Counted from the stretch's first letter, positions 35,742-45,335 are shown. The stretch: 64,000 nucleotides of DNA from Actinokineospora globicatena (GCF_024171945.1 NZ_JAMTCR010000005.1:124001-188000), one strand, 5' to 3'. The notes: a model not told the origin generated them from the letters alone. Numbers and translations: made by a program.

Positions 35742-37141
35742 TGTCCACAGTGGAGCAGACGCCGATGGAGCAGCCCACCGCGCAGCAGGGCCAGGCGCGG
35801 CACAGCGCGGCGCAGCAGCAGGAGACGACGCGGGAGATCCCGGCGTACCAGGGTGGTGCCGCCTTCATCGGCCAGGTCACCACCCGGCCGCCGGGACCGC
35901 CGCGGGTGGGCCCGCCGGAGGTCCGCCGCGACACCAGGACCATCCGCCGCACCGACATCGTGGCCGCGTTCGGCGCGCTGGTCGCCGCCGCGGCGCTGAC
36001 CGGGGTGCTGTTCGACCAGATCGCCCCGTTCTCCGGCGTGGTCGGCTTCATCGCCATCGCCTACCCGCTGTTCCTGGCGATCTACGCGCTGCTGGTGTCG
36101 CTGGAGGAGAGCGCGCTGACGGTGCGCGACAAGGTCGTCTCCGCCGTCGTGCACAGCACGGCCGTCATCGCCGTCGGCGCGCTCGGCGCGATCATCTTCT
36201 ACCCCATCTGGATGGGCTGGGACGCGCTGTGGAAGTCCAACTTCTACACCGAGGACATGGCCGACGCGGGCACCCTCGACCCGCTCGAGCTCGGCGGCAT
36301 CCTGCACGCCATCGTCGGCACGCTGGAGCAGATCAGCATCGCGCTCGTCATCACCGTGCCGCTCGGGCTGGCCACCGCGGTGTTCCTCAACGAGACCAGG
36401 GGCGTGTTCACCCGGCTGGTGCGGACCGTGGTGGAGGCGATGACCGCGCTGCCCTCCATCGTGGCGGGCCTGTTCGTCTACGCCTCGCTGATCCTGCTGC
36501 TCGGCTTCCAGCGCTCCGGGTTCGCGGCGGGCACCGCGATCAGCATCATGATGCTGCCGATCATGATCAGGGCCGCTGACGTGGTGCTGCGGCTGGTGCC
36601 CAGCTCGCTGCGCGAGGCCTCGCTCGCGCTGGGCACCGGGCAGCTGCGGACGGTGTGGCACGTGGTGCTGCCGACCGCGCGCTCCGGCCTGACCACCAGC
36701 GTGCTGCTGGCCACCGCCCGCGGCGTCGGCGAGACCTCGCCGGTGCTCATCGCCGCCGGGTTCACCCCCTACCTCAACGCCAACCCGTTCGTCGACGCCC
36801 AGGTCTCGCTGCCGCTGGCGACCTACCAGATGGTCGGCTCGTCCGAGGAGACCATGCAGACCAGGGCCTTCGGCGCCGCGACGGTGCTGATCGTGCTGGT
36901 GCTCGTGCTGTTCGTCCTGGCCAGGGTGCTCGGCGGCCGGGGGGCTGGCGCGCTGTCCAACGGCCAACTCCGCCGCAGGGCGCGGGCCTCGGCGCGCGAC
37001 CGCGAGCGCTACATCGCCACCGCCGCGGCCCGGTCCGGCCCCCAGCCCGCTGATCGGTCCGACCTCCCGCCCGCCGCTCGGTCCGACTTCCCGCCCGCTG
37101 ACCAGCAGCACCCCAACCCGGAGCAAGGAGTTCTGCCATGA
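35741..37141 (+). CDS. pstA: Phosphate ABC transporter permease PstA with long N- and C-terminal extensions
   Basis: This 466-residue protein is long for PstA (usually about 290-300). The first 65 residues are Gln/Glu/Pro-rich and disordered, and there is a 70-residue Arg/Pro-rich tail. The core has six-plus helices with REASLALGTGQLRTVWHVVLPTARSGL (EAA loop) and ATARGVGETSPVLIAAG, typical of PstA. Extra helices at about 72-145 precede the core. Its ATG carries a TCCACAGTGGA palindrome (35744-35754). The start overlaps pstC, and the stop overlaps the next gene. Confidence 0.92.
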   Translation: MSTVEQTPMEQPTAQQGQARHSAAQQQETTREIPAYQGGAAFIGQVTTRPPGPPRVGPPEVRRDTRTIRRTDIVAAFGALVAAAALTGVLFDQIAPFSGVVGFIAIAYPLFLAIYALLVSLEESALTVRDKVVSAVVHSTAVIAVGALGAIIFYPIWMGWDALWKSNFYTEDMADAGTLDPLELGGILHAIVGTLEQISIALVITVPLGLATAVFLNETRGVFTRLVRTVVEAMTALPSIVAGLFVYASLILLLGFQRSGFAAGTAISIMMLPIMIRAADVVLRLVPSSLREASLALGTGQLRTVWHVVLPTARSGLTTSVLLATARGVGETSPVLIAAGFTPYLNANPFVDAQVSLPLATYQMVGSSEETMQTRAFGAATVLIVLVLVLFVLARVLGGRGAGALSNGQLRRRARASARDRERYIATAAARSGPQPADRSDLPPAARSDFPPADQQHPNPEQGVLP

Positions 37142-38739
37142 CCCCCCAGGGACGCACGCGCGGGCGGGTGGTGGGCCTGCTCACCACGCTCGGCGTGCTC
37201 GTCACCGTCGTGGTCGGGTTCGCCCCGACCGCGTCCGCCCAGGGCTACGTGCCGATCAGCGGCTCCGGGTCGACGTGGAGCTTCAACGCCCTCGACCAGT
37301 GGCGCAAGAACGTCCAGCAGTTCGGCATCCGGATCAACTTCTCCGGCACCGGCTCGACCGACGGCCGCAACCAGTTCAAGGCCAACCAGGTCGACTTCGC
37401 CGTCTCCGAGATCCCCTACGGGCTCACCGACGGCGGCGTCCGCGACGACCCGCCCAAGGACGGCAATTTCGCCTACATGCCGATCGTGGCCGGTGGCACC
37501 TCGCTGATGTACAACCTGAACATCGGTGGCAAGCGGGTGACGAACCTGCGGCTCTCCGGCGAGACCGTCACCAAGGTGTTCACCCGCAAGATCACCATGT
37601 GGAACGACCCGGCGATCGCCGCGGACAACCCGGCGCTGAGCCTGCCCGCCCGGCAGATCCTGCCGGTGGTGCGCAGCGACGGCTCCGGCTCCACCGCGCA
37701 GTTCACCAGCTACCTGGCCGACCAGCACGGCGGGCTGTGGGACGAGTTCTGCGCCAAGGCGGGCCGCAAGACCCCGTGCGGGTTCACCTCCAGCTTCCCC
37801 GCCTACGCGGGCATCGTCGGCCAGGTCGGCTCGATCGGCGTGGCGAACTACGTGCGGCAGGCGCAGAGCGACGGCGCGATCACCTACGTCGAGTACTCCT
37901 ACGCCAAGAACGCCGGGTTCCCGGTGGCGAAGCTGCTCAACAAGAGCGGCTACTTCATCGCGCCCACCGCGCAGGCCGTCGCCGTCGGGTTGCTGCAGGC
38001 GCAGATCGACCCCAACGACCTGACCCAGAAGCTGCAGGGCGTCTACAACTCGTCGGACAACCGCACGTACCCGATGTCGAGCTACAGCTACATGATCTTG
38101 CCGACGGCGGTGAAGGGCAACTTCAACGAGCTCAAGGGCAAGACGCTGTCCGACTTCGCCTACTACTTCCTCTGCGAGGGCCAGCAGCAGGCCGAGCGGC
38201 TCGGGTTCTCCCCGCTGCCGATCAACCTGGTGACCGCGGGCCTCAAGCAGGTGGAGCGGATCCCCGGGTCGACCAAGAAGCCGACCGACATCTCCAAGTG
38301 CAACAACCCGACCTTCTCCACCAACGGTTCCAACACGCTGGCCGAGACCGCGCCGCGGCCACCGGACTGCGACAAGCTCGGCGCGACCGTCCAGTGCGAC
38401 GCCACCGGCAAGGCCGTCACCAAGAAGGGCGCCGCCGCCGCCAAACCCACCACCGGTGCGGGCGCGGTCAAGCCCGGGGACACCGCACCCGGCGCGGCCG
38501 AGACCCCCGGGGCGGACAAAGCCGCGGCGGACACCGGCGAGGACGGGGAAGCGTCCGGCGAGGCGACCGAGGACGGCGGCGACGGCAGTGGTGGCGGCGC
38601 GAGCCTGTCGGCCGTCCCGGTGTCGGTGGACCTGCCGCAGGACGACGGCACGTTGCTCATCGTGGTCGCCGCGGTGCTGATGGTGGTGCTGGTCGCCGGA
38701 CCGCCGCTGGTGGCCAGGCTGATGCGGGGCAAGGGATGA
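37138..38739 (+). CDS. pstS: PstS-like phosphate-binding protein with C-terminal membrane anchor
   Basis: This 533-residue protein has a signal peptide (about 10-35) then a clear PstS domain (about 38-350). Phosphate-site motifs are visible: ISGSGSTWSFNAL, FSGTGSTDGR, VDFAVSEIP, VVRSDGSGSTAQFT and SSYSYMILP. A 120-residue Ala/Thr/Glu/Gly-rich acidic linker and a membrane helix (TLLIVVAAVLMVVLVAGPPLV) with a basic tail follow. Actinobacterial PstS proteins are usually lipoproteins; here tethering is by a C-terminal helix. ATG 37138 overlaps the pstA stop. Confidence 0.9.
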   Translation: MTPQGRTRGRVVGLLTTLGVLVTVVVGFAPTASAQGYVPISGSGSTWSFNALDQWRKNVQQFGIRINFSGTGSTDGRNQFKANQVDFAVSEIPYGLTDGGVRDDPPKDGNFAYMPIVAGGTSLMYNLNIGGKRVTNLRLSGETVTKVFTRKITMWNDPAIAADNPALSLPARQILPVVRSDGSGSTAQFTSYLADQHGGLWDEFCAKAGRKTPCGFTSSFPAYAGIVGQVGSIGVANYVRQAQSDGAITYVEYSYAKNAGFPVAKLLNKSGYFIAPTAQAVAVGLLQAQIDPNDLTQKLQGVYNSSDNRTYPMSSYSYMILPTAVKGNFNELKGKTLSDFAYYFLCEGQQQAERLGFSPLPINLVTAGLKQVERIPGSTKKPTDISKCNNPTFSTNGSNTLAETAPRPPDCDKLGATVQCDATGKAVTKKGAAAAKPTTGAGAVKPGDTAPGAAETPGADKAAADTGEDGEASGEATEDGGDGSGGGASLSAVPVSVDLPQDDGTLLIVVAAVLMVVLVAGPPLVARLMRGKG

Positions 38740-41252
38740 CCATGATCGGACAACGGGTGGCGCGCCTGCTGCTCGCGGCGCTGGTGCTGGCCAGCGGCGG
38801 CGCGCTGATGGTGCCGACCGCGGCGGCCGCGCAGACCACGACCCCGCCCGCGCCCTCGGCGGTGACCGTGCGCGGGTCGGGCGAGTTCGCCGCGCTGGAG
38901 TTCACGGTCGCCCAGACCAAGGGCCTGATCAACCAGACGGTGCGCCTGACCTGGAAGGGCGGGGTACCGACCGACGGCAAGCGCGGCTACAACTTCCTGC
39001 AGATCATGCAGTGCTGGGGCGACGACGCGACCGGGCCGCGCCGCGAGCAGTGCCAGTACGGCACGCCGCTCGCGGCGAGCTACCAGGCCGCCGCGACCTG
39101 GTCGCGGTCGTTGTCGGTGACCCCGAAGAAGCTCCCGCCCACCCAGGAGGAGCGCGACGGCCTGCTCATCGACCCGCTGGAGCTGACCAAGCAGCAGGAG
39201 GAGAAGCCGGGGTCGGCCACCTACCTGCCCTTCGTCCCGGTCGAGGCCTCCGGCCCGCCGACCAAGCCGAGCGAGCCCGGCTACGGCCTGTACTACGACG
39301 CCAACACCACCAACGAGGTGCAGACGGGCGTCACCAGGGAGGACGGCCGGGGCGAGCTCGACTTCGAGGTCCAGACCACGTTGGAGGCGCCCGGCCTCGA
39401 CTGCGGCAGGCTGCGCACCACCGGCCCGGACGCGGGCAAGGCGCGGCACTGCTGGCTGGTCGTGGTCCCGCGCGGGGACACCGAGGTCAACGGCAAGAAG
39501 GTCACCGTCCCCACCCCGCAGGGCGGGCACCTGCACGACTACCTCGACTCCTCGCCGCTGAGCCAGACCAACTGGAACAAGCGGCTCAGCCCGATCCGGC
39601 TCGACTTCGAGCCGGTCGGCCAGTCCTGCCCGCTGGGCAAGGCGGAGCGCCCGCTCAGCGGCAACGAGTTCGTCGCCGACGCGGTGCTGCGCTGGCAGCC
39701 CGCGCTGTGCTCCAACGACGGCCCGGTGTTCGGCTTCGTCCAGATGCCCGACCGGCAGGCCCGCGACCTGCTCGGCGGCGACGACCCGGGCATGGTGTTC
39801 CTGGCCAAGCCCGCGGCCAGGGGATCGATGATCGACGACCGGGCGCTGGTCTACGCGCCGGTGTCGGTCTCGGCCTACACGGTCGCGTTCATCGTCGAGC
39901 GCCAGCCGCCGGGGGACGCGCCGGACAACATCAAGGTCGACGACGGCAAGGCCTTCGACCAGCTCAAGCTCACACCCCGGTTGGTCGCCAAGCTCATCAC
40001 CCAGTCCTACGGCAACGCCGTTCCCGGGCTGCCCGACTACCTCAAGGGCAACCCGACCCGGTTGAGCCAGGACGAGGACTTCCTCACGCTCAACCCGCAG
40101 GTCCGGCCGTACACGTCGCTGGACATGCTCACGGTGGACGCCCTGCTGTCCTCTGTGGACATGGACGCCACCGAGTCGCTGTGGGAGTGGCTGCTCGGTG
40201 ACGCCGAGGCCAAGGCCTGGCTCAGCGGCACGCCGGACCAGTGGGGCATGAAGGTCAACAAGAACTACCTCGCCCTGGCGCTGCCCGCGCAGAACTTCCC
40301 CAAGGCGGACCTGAGCTGCCAGGTCAAGACGCTCAACGGGCTGATCGCGGAGTTCTGCGCCAACACCCGCCGCCCGCTGGCCGCCGACATGCACGAGGCG
40401 GGCCGGTCGGTCAACCGCGGCGACAGCCTCGGCCGCGAGCCCAACGGGGTGCGCGACCTCAACGACCGCACACGCTCGGCCCTGGGCAAGCTCGGCCGCT
40501 CGGTGGTGGGCAAGCGCGCCATGCTGGCCATCGTCGACACCGCGACCGCGCGCCGCTACGGACTGACCGAGGCCCTGCTGCGCAACCCGGCGGGCGAGTT
40601 CGTCGCGCCGACCGACGAGGCGGTGCTGGCCGGGGTCGCCGAGATGACCGCGAGCGACACGCCGGGGGTGAAGGTCACCAACCCCCGGTCGACCGCCAAG
40701 GGCGCCTACCCGTTGCCCGCGCTCACCTACGCCGCGACCGCGCCGTCGATGCTCACCAAGGACTCCGGCAAGGACTACGCGCGGTTGCTGCGCTACGTCA
40801 CCACCTCCGGGCAGACGCCGGGTGAGGGCGCGGGCAAGCTCCCCGCGGGCTACGTGCCGCTCCCGCAGGCCCTGCGCGACCAGGCCGACGCCACCGCGGC
40901 GGTCGTCGAGCGGGACGCGGGCATCAAGCCGCCGGTCGAACCGGGGCCCGCGCAGGGGGAGTCCGACGTGGACAGCGGGTCCGAGTCCGGTTCGGACCAG
41001 CCCGACACCTCGACCCCCGCTCCCGACGCCGAGACCGGTGCGCCCGCTCCCGCTCCGGCGCCCACGCCCGCCGCGGACGCCAAGCCGTCGGAGGACAAGA
41101 GCACACCCGTCGCGCAGAGCAAGTACACGCCGTCCACCCCGGTCACCTGGGTGCTGCGCTACCTGCTCGCCGGGCTGCTGATCACCGGTGGTCTCACCGC
41201 CGCGGCCGGTCCGGTGCTGACCAGGCTCGGCGCGCGGGCGAGGGTCGGGTGA
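38736..41252 (+). CDS. Very large PstS-related binding protein with C-terminal membrane anchor
   Basis: This 838-residue protein has a signal peptide (about 8-33), then VTVRGSGEFAALEFTVAQTKGLINQTVRLTW, a beta-rich front domain. A PBP-like half includes VYAPVSVSAYTVAFIVE, LKLTPRLVAKLITQSYGNAVPG, which resembles the second PstS lobe. A 100-residue Pro/Asp/Ser-rich linker and a final helix (LRYLLAGLLITGGLTAAAG) end it. It is several times longer than a normal binding protein. ATG 38736 overlaps the previous stop, so pstC to here is one translationally coupled block. Confidence 0.78.
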   Translation: MTMIGQRVARLLLAALVLASGGALMVPTAAAAQTTTPPAPSAVTVRGSGEFAALEFTVAQTKGLINQTVRLTWKGGVPTDGKRGYNFLQIMQCWGDDATGPRREQCQYGTPLAASYQAAATWSRSLSVTPKKLPPTQEERDGLLIDPLELTKQQEEKPGSATYLPFVPVEASGPPTKPSEPGYGLYYDANTTNEVQTGVTREDGRGELDFEVQTTLEAPGLDCGRLRTTGPDAGKARHCWLVVVPRGDTEVNGKKVTVPTPQGGHLHDYLDSSPLSQTNWNKRLSPIRLDFEPVGQSCPLGKAERPLSGNEFVADAVLRWQPALCSNDGPVFGFVQMPDRQARDLLGGDDPGMVFLAKPAARGSMIDDRALVYAPVSVSAYTVAFIVERQPPGDAPDNIKVDDGKAFDQLKLTPRLVAKLITQSYGNAVPGLPDYLKGNPTRLSQDEDFLTLNPQVRPYTSLDMLTVDALLSSVDMDATESLWEWLLGDAEAKAWLSGTPDQWGMKVNKNYLALALPAQNFPKADLSCQVKTLNGLIAEFCANTRRPLAADMHEAGRSVNRGDSLGREPNGVRDLNDRTRSALGKLGRSVVGKRAMLAIVDTATARRYGLTEALLRNPAGEFVAPTDEAVLAGVAEMTASDTPGVKVTNPRSTAKGAYPLPALTYAATAPSMLTKDSGKDYARLLRYVTTSGQTPGEGAGKLPAGYVPLPQALRDQADATAAVVERDAGIKPPVEPGPAQGESDVDSGSESGSDQPDTSTPAPDAETGAPAPAPAPTPAADAKPSEDKSTPVAQSKYTPSTPVTWVLRYLLAGLLITGGLTAAAGPVLTRLGARARVG

Positions 41253-41577
41253 GTCCGGGTGGCACCGCCGGTAGTCCGACGGTCACTGTCCAGAGTGGAC
41301 AGTCTGTTGCCAATGACCTGTTCGCCTGCCAGCCATGTTCCGGTGCCCAGGGCGACAACCGCGCCGCGATACACCCGGTGTGCGGACGATCCGGCCGCGG
41401 ATCGCCCGGGTGTGACGAGGGGGTGAGGCGGCCGACCGGCCCGTGACGGAGTCGCCACTCCGCCGCCGGACCGGCCGGACCAGATGCGTGGCCCCGGTGG
41501 TTCCAGACCAGGAAGCACCCACCGGGATGTGCGCGGACACCAGTCCGAGCACCACTGCGAAGAAAAGGATACAGGTA
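41253..41577 (+). other. Intergenic region with a short inverted repeat
   Basis: This 325-bp gap breaks the coupled pst block and probably has a promoter for the next genes. ACTGTCCA (41285-41292) and its inverse TGGACAGT (41296-41303) form an 8-bp inverted repeat with a 3-base centre, a possible operator. Two gttc-cored 11-mers at 41320 and 41337 share GTTC..  TGCC, but are 17 bp apart rather than 11. Confidence 0.4.
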
Positions 41578-42561
41578 GTGAGCAAGAAGCAGCGTATGAT
41601 CGTCGTGGCCACCGCCGCACTCGCTCTCGCGAGCGTGTTCGCCGGTACGGCCCAGGCGGACCCGACCGGTGCGCCCACCTACCGCGAGCTGGCCGGTACC
41701 GGCTCCGACACCACCCAGACGGTGCTCAACGGTCTCGCCGAGGCCATCACCATCGGCGGCACCAAGGTGCTGGGCTCCTACGACGCCCGCGGCACGGCGA
41801 CCATCACCACCAAGGACGTCGCGACCAACCCGAACTGCACCTTCGCGCGCCCGGAGAACTCCGGCCAGGGTGTCACGGCGCTGAAGAACAACATCAACAG
41901 CGGCGACGGGTGCGTGCAGTTCGCGCGGTCGTCCTCGAACTCGGCCGCGGCGAACCCGGACATGAAGTTCATCCCGTTCGCGATCGACGCGCTGACCTAC
42001 GCGGTCCGCAGCGACAGCGCGGTGCCGAAGAAGCTCACCAAGGCCCAGCTGACCGCGATCTACACCTGCACCAACACCGCGTTCAAGCCGCTGGCGCCGC
42101 AGTTCGGTTCCGGCACCCGCTCGTTCTTCATCCGCTCGGTCATGCCGACCGGCACGGTCGACTCCGCTGGCCTGTTCGGTGTCGGCGGCCAGTACCCCTG
42201 CGTCAGCGACAAGGACGCGGGCGGCGGCGACATCCAGGAGCACGTCGGCACCTACCTGACCGACACCCGCCACCTGCTGCCCTACTCGATCGCGGTCTAC
42301 AACTCGCAGGTCTACGGCAACGCCCCGGCCGCCCAGGGCAAGGCTGTTCTCGGCACCGTCGACAACATCCAGCCGACCAACCTGAACACCTCCTCGGTGT
42401 TCAAGCGCGACGTCTACAACGTGATCCCGGCCAACAAGCTCGAGGTCGCCCCGTACAGCACCGTGTTCGTCGGTGCGGGCTCGGCCGTCTGCCAGCGCGC
42501 GGACGTCATCACCCGCTACGGCTTCGGTGTCGCGCCGAACTGCGGCGTCCCGGTCCAGTAG
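41578..42561 (+). CDS. Secreted PstS-like substrate-binding protein without membrane anchor
   Basis: This 327-residue protein has a signal peptide (about 5-28) ending before ADPTGAP. The mature domain has YRELAGTGSDTTQTVLNG, VTALKNNINSGDGC, VQFARSSSN, FIPFAIDALTYAV and FGSGTRSFF, which fit a periplasmic-binding-protein fold related to PstS. Six Cys could form disulfides. No lipobox or C-terminal helix is present, so it is predicted to be free outside the membrane. GTG 41578 follows AAAGGA. It is the third PstS-like protein of the locus. Confidence 0.82.
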   Translation: MSKKQRMIVVATAALALASVFAGTAQADPTGAPTYRELAGTGSDTTQTVLNGLAEAITIGGTKVLGSYDARGTATITTKDVATNPNCTFARPENSGQGVTALKNNINSGDGCVQFARSSSNSAAANPDMKFIPFAIDALTYAVRSDSAVPKKLTKAQLTAIYTCTNTAFKPLAPQFGSGTRSFFIRSVMPTGTVDSAGLFGVGGQYPCVSDKDAGGGDIQEHVGTYLTDTRHLLPYSIAVYNSQVYGNAPAAQGKAVLGTVDNIQPTNLNTSSVFKRDVYNVIPANKLEVAPYSTVFVGAGSAVCQRADVITRYGFGVAPNCGVPVQ

Positions 42562-42612
42562 GTCCTCCCCCCTTTTCTTCGCTGAACCCGTTCACGGAAG
42601 GTTTGCACAACA

Positions 42613-44187
42613 GTGCGCGCTAACGCATTCACCCGCAGGCTCGTCGGTGGCGCCGTCGTCATCGCCGCCGCCACCGCGGCCACCCTCGGTGCCGCTGGCA
42701 TCGCCGCCGCCGCTGCCCCCGCGGGCAACCTCGGCACCCTGGCCATCAACCGGACCAGCGGCCTCGACACCGACGCCCCCACCTACACCACCTCCGCCGG
42801 CTGCACCCCGGACTCGGACGGCTACAGCCTGTTCGTCTACGGTCCGGGCGCCTGGGACGCGGGCTTCACCGCCACCCCGGTCACCGACGTGGGCTACTCG
42901 CAGAGCGCGGGCTTCCCGGTCGTGCAGGGTCTGTCCTTCAAGGACATCGCGGTGGACAACGCCACCACGATCGTCCCCGGCAAGTACACCCTCGCGGTCT
43001 ACTGCGTCGACCAGTTCGCCGCCGAGAACAAGGGCGCGTTCACCCGCGACATCTGGTTCACCACCGCCACAGCGTGGCAGGACCGCGACCCGAACGCCTC
43101 GGTCGCCACCACCACCGCGCTGTCGGTCGCCCCGGCCGCCCCGGTCGTCGCGGGCACCAACGTGACCCTCACCGCCAACGTCACCCCGGCCACCGCCGCG
43201 GGCACCGTCCAGTTCAAGGACGGCGCCAACAACATCGGCGCGCCGGTCACCGTCGTCAACGGTGTCGCCACCTTCTCCACCACCGCGCTCGCCACCGGCG
43301 CGCGCTCGCTGACCGCCTCCTTCTCGGGTGCCGGCTACGCGACCTCCACCTCGGCCGCCGTGTCGTACCAGGTGAACGCGCCTGCCGCCACGCCGACCAC
43401 GACCGCCCTCGCGGTCACCCCGAGCGGTACCGCCGCCGCGTACTCCACCGTCACCCTCGCCGCCACCGTGAACCCGGGTGCGGCCGCCGGTGCGGTGCAG
43501 TTCTTCGACGGTGCCACCGCCCTGGGCAACCCGGTCGCCGTGTCCACCGGTGCGGCCACGCTGTCCACCTCCACCCTCGCGGTGGGCGCGCACAACTTCA
43601 CCGCGCGCTTCATCCCGACCAACGCCGCCGCGTACGAGACCTCCGTCTCGGCCGCCGTCGCCCTGCAGGTCACCCCGTTCGCCGGTGTGACCGCCTCGGA
43701 GACCATCACCACCACCGTGCTCGCCGGTGAGCTGCTGATCAGCGTCGCCAACCAGAACGTGGTCCTGCCCTCGCCGGTCATGGCCGCCGACGGCTCGCTG
43801 CTGACCACCGCCGGTTCGCTCAACCCGATCAAGGTCACCGACACCCGCGCGGGCAACCCGGGCTGGAACGTCTCCGGCCAGGTCTCCGACTTCCTCAACG
43901 GCACCAACTCGATCAACGGCGCGAACCTGGGCTGGACCCCCAAGCTCGTCGACAAGTCCGCGCCGCAGGTCATCACCGTCGGTGCGCAGGTCAACCCGGC
44001 CAACGCCATCGCCCCGGGTGCCACCGCGCCCAACGGCCTCGGCCTGGCCGCCGCCCGCGTTCTCGCCACCGCGTCCGCCCTCGGCGGCAACGGCACCGCG
44101 AACCTGTCGGCCGACCTCGCGCTCAACGTCCCCACCTCCACGGTGGCGGGCACCTACTCGGCGCTGCTGACCCTCACCGCCATCTGA
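42613..44187 (+). CDS. Secreted Ig-like repeat protein with C-terminal WxL-like domain
   Basis: This 524-residue protein has a signal peptide (about 1-35). Next is the locus-specific domain (about 38-155; GLDTDAPTYTT, DSDGY, TTIVPGKYTLAVYC). Two bacterial Ig-like repeats follow (about 165-255 and 262-350), each with an AGTVQFKDGANNIG-type core. The end (about 355-524) is WxL-like: IKVTDTRAGNPGWNVSGQVSDF, GANLGWTPKLV and a final VPTSTVAGTYSALLTLTAI. The motif reads W-N-V in place of the strict W-x-L. In Firmicutes WxL domains bind peptidoglycan non-covalently. GTG 42613 is preceded by GGAAGG. A strong hairpin follows. Confidence 0.82.
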   Translation: MRANAFTRRLVGGAVVIAAATAATLGAAGIAAAAAPAGNLGTLAINRTSGLDTDAPTYTTSAGCTPDSDGYSLFVYGPGAWDAGFTATPVTDVGYSQSAGFPVVQGLSFKDIAVDNATTIVPGKYTLAVYCVDQFAAENKGAFTRDIWFTTATAWQDRDPNASVATTTALSVAPAAPVVAGTNVTLTANVTPATAAGTVQFKDGANNIGAPVTVVNGVATFSTTALATGARSLTASFSGAGYATSTSAAVSYQVNAPAATPTTTALAVTPSGTAAAYSTVTLAATVNPGAAAGAVQFFDGATALGNPVAVSTGAATLSTSTLAVGAHNFTARFIPTNAAAYETSVSAAVALQVTPFAGVTASETITTTVLAGELLISVANQNVVLPSPVMAADGSLLTTAGSLNPIKVTDTRAGNPGWNVSGQVSDFLNGTNSINGANLGWTPKLVDKSAPQVITVGAQVNPANAIAPGATAPNGLGLAAARVLATASALGGNGTANLSADLALNVPTSTVAGTYSALLTLTAI

Positions 44188-44218
44188 GGTAGCCCCGAGA
44201 ACGGCTGACACACAGCCA

Positions 44219-44256
44219 GTGGGGCGGGCCGGGCCAGGTACCCCGGCCCGCCCCAC
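44219..44256 (+). terminator. Perfect 15-bp hairpin inside the surface module
   Basis: Bases 44219-44233 (gtggggcgggccggg) pair perfectly with 44242-44256 around an 8-base loop, 32 bp after the WxL gene stop. It may end or attenuate transcription before the DUF916-like gene. Confidence 0.75.
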
Positions 44257-44285
44257 ACCCTTGACCCTCTACTAAGGACTGGACA

Positions 44286-45335
44286 ATGAAGCGGATCTGG
44301 CGCCGCGCGGTGCTCCCCGGTCTGCTCGCGCTGCTGGCCACCGCCCTGCTCCCGGCGGCGGCGTCAGCGCGACCGGCTGCCCCGCACCTGGCAGCGGCCA
44401 GCGCGGCGGCACCCGCCACCTACGGCGTGCGCCCGGCCACCGCTGACGCACCGGACAACCGCCCGAACTTCAGCTACAGCGCCACCCCCGGCGCGGTCGT
44501 CGTCGACCACGTCGCGGTGTCGAACGTGTCCAACGACCCGCTCTCGCTCAAGCTCTACCCCAACGACGCGTTCAACACCCCCGACGGCGGGTTCGACCTG
44601 CTGGCCTCCAGCGCGAAGTCGGTCGACGTCGGCGCGTGGATCGCCGTCGAGCAGGACCAGGTGCAGATCCCCGGTCGCACCACCAAGATCGTGCCGTTCC
44701 GGCTCTCGATCCCGCAGAACGCGACCCCCGGCGACCACGTCGGCGGCATCGTCGCCGCGCTGGTCACCGAGGCCACCAACGCCGACGGGCAGAAGGTCGC
44801 CGTCGAGCAGCGCGTCGGCGCGCGGGTCTACCTGCGGATCTCCGGCGACCTGGTGCCCAAGCTGAGCATCGACGGGCTGACCGCCGACTACGAGCACTCG
44901 CTGTTCGGCGCGGGCGACACCGTCGTCGAGTACACCGTGCGCAACTCCGGCAACGTCCGCCTCGGCGGCAAGCAGAAGGTCACCGTCGAGACCCCCTGGG
45001 GCTCCGGGACCGCCGCGCCGAACCTGCCCGACCTCCCGGAACTGCTGCCGGGCAACTCCTTCCGGGTGCGCACCGTCGTCCCCGGTGTCCTGCCCGCCGG
45101 CTGGCTCGACACCCTCGTGCACATCGACCCGATCGCCCCGCCCGGCCCGCAGCCGCAGGCCGCCGCCGTGGACGCGAGCGTGACCGTCGCCGCGGTGCCG
45201 TGGCTGGTGCTGATCCTGCTGCTGCTCGTGGTCGCCCTGGTGCTGTTCCTGCTGTGGCGCAGGCGGAGGCGCCGAGCGCGGCCGGTACCCGAGCCCGAGC
45301 CCGAACCCACGCCGGAGGTGGAACATGCGGTCTGA
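44286..45335 (+). CDS. DUF916/WxLIP-like membrane-anchored protein
   Basis: This 349-residue protein has a signal peptide (about 8-28). The DUF916-type pattern TYGVRPATADAPDNRPNFSYSATPGAVVVDHVAVSN, then LSLKLYPNDAFNTPDGGFDLL and IPGRTTKIVPFRLSIPQNATPGDHVGGIVAAL follow, and then a second beta domain (about 185-275). The C-terminus is a membrane helix (VPWLVLILLLLVVALVLFLLW) and an Arg-rich tail. This matches the WxL-interacting protein family that partners WxL proteins in Firmicutes. ATG 44286 follows AAGGA. It overlaps the next gene by 11 bp. Confidence 0.82.
   Translation: MKRIWRRAVLPGLLALLATALLPAAASARPAAPHLAAASAAAPATYGVRPATADAPDNRPNFSYSATPGAVVVDHVAVSNVSNDPLSLKLYPNDAFNTPDGGFDLLASSAKSVDVGAWIAVEQDQVQIPGRTTKIVPFRLSIPQNATPGDHVGGIVAALVTEATNADGQKVAVEQRVGARVYLRISGDLVPKLSIDGLTADYEHSLFGAGDTVVEYTVRNSGNVRLGGKQKVTVETPWGSGTAAPNLPDLPELLPGNSFRVRTVVPGVLPAGWLDTLVHIDPIAPPGPQPQAAAVDASVTVAAVPWLVLILLLLVVALVLFLLWRRRRRRARPVPEPEPEPTPEVEHAV

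Noticed and set aside
37275-38735. In-frame upstream extension of the 838-residue protein
   Set aside because: The extension overlaps the PstS gene in another frame; a good signal peptide begins at ATG 38736.
41320-41347. Second PHO box before the free PstS-like gene
   Set aside because: The two gttc-cored 11-mers are 17 bp apart instead of 11, so the PhoP direct-repeat geometry is not met.
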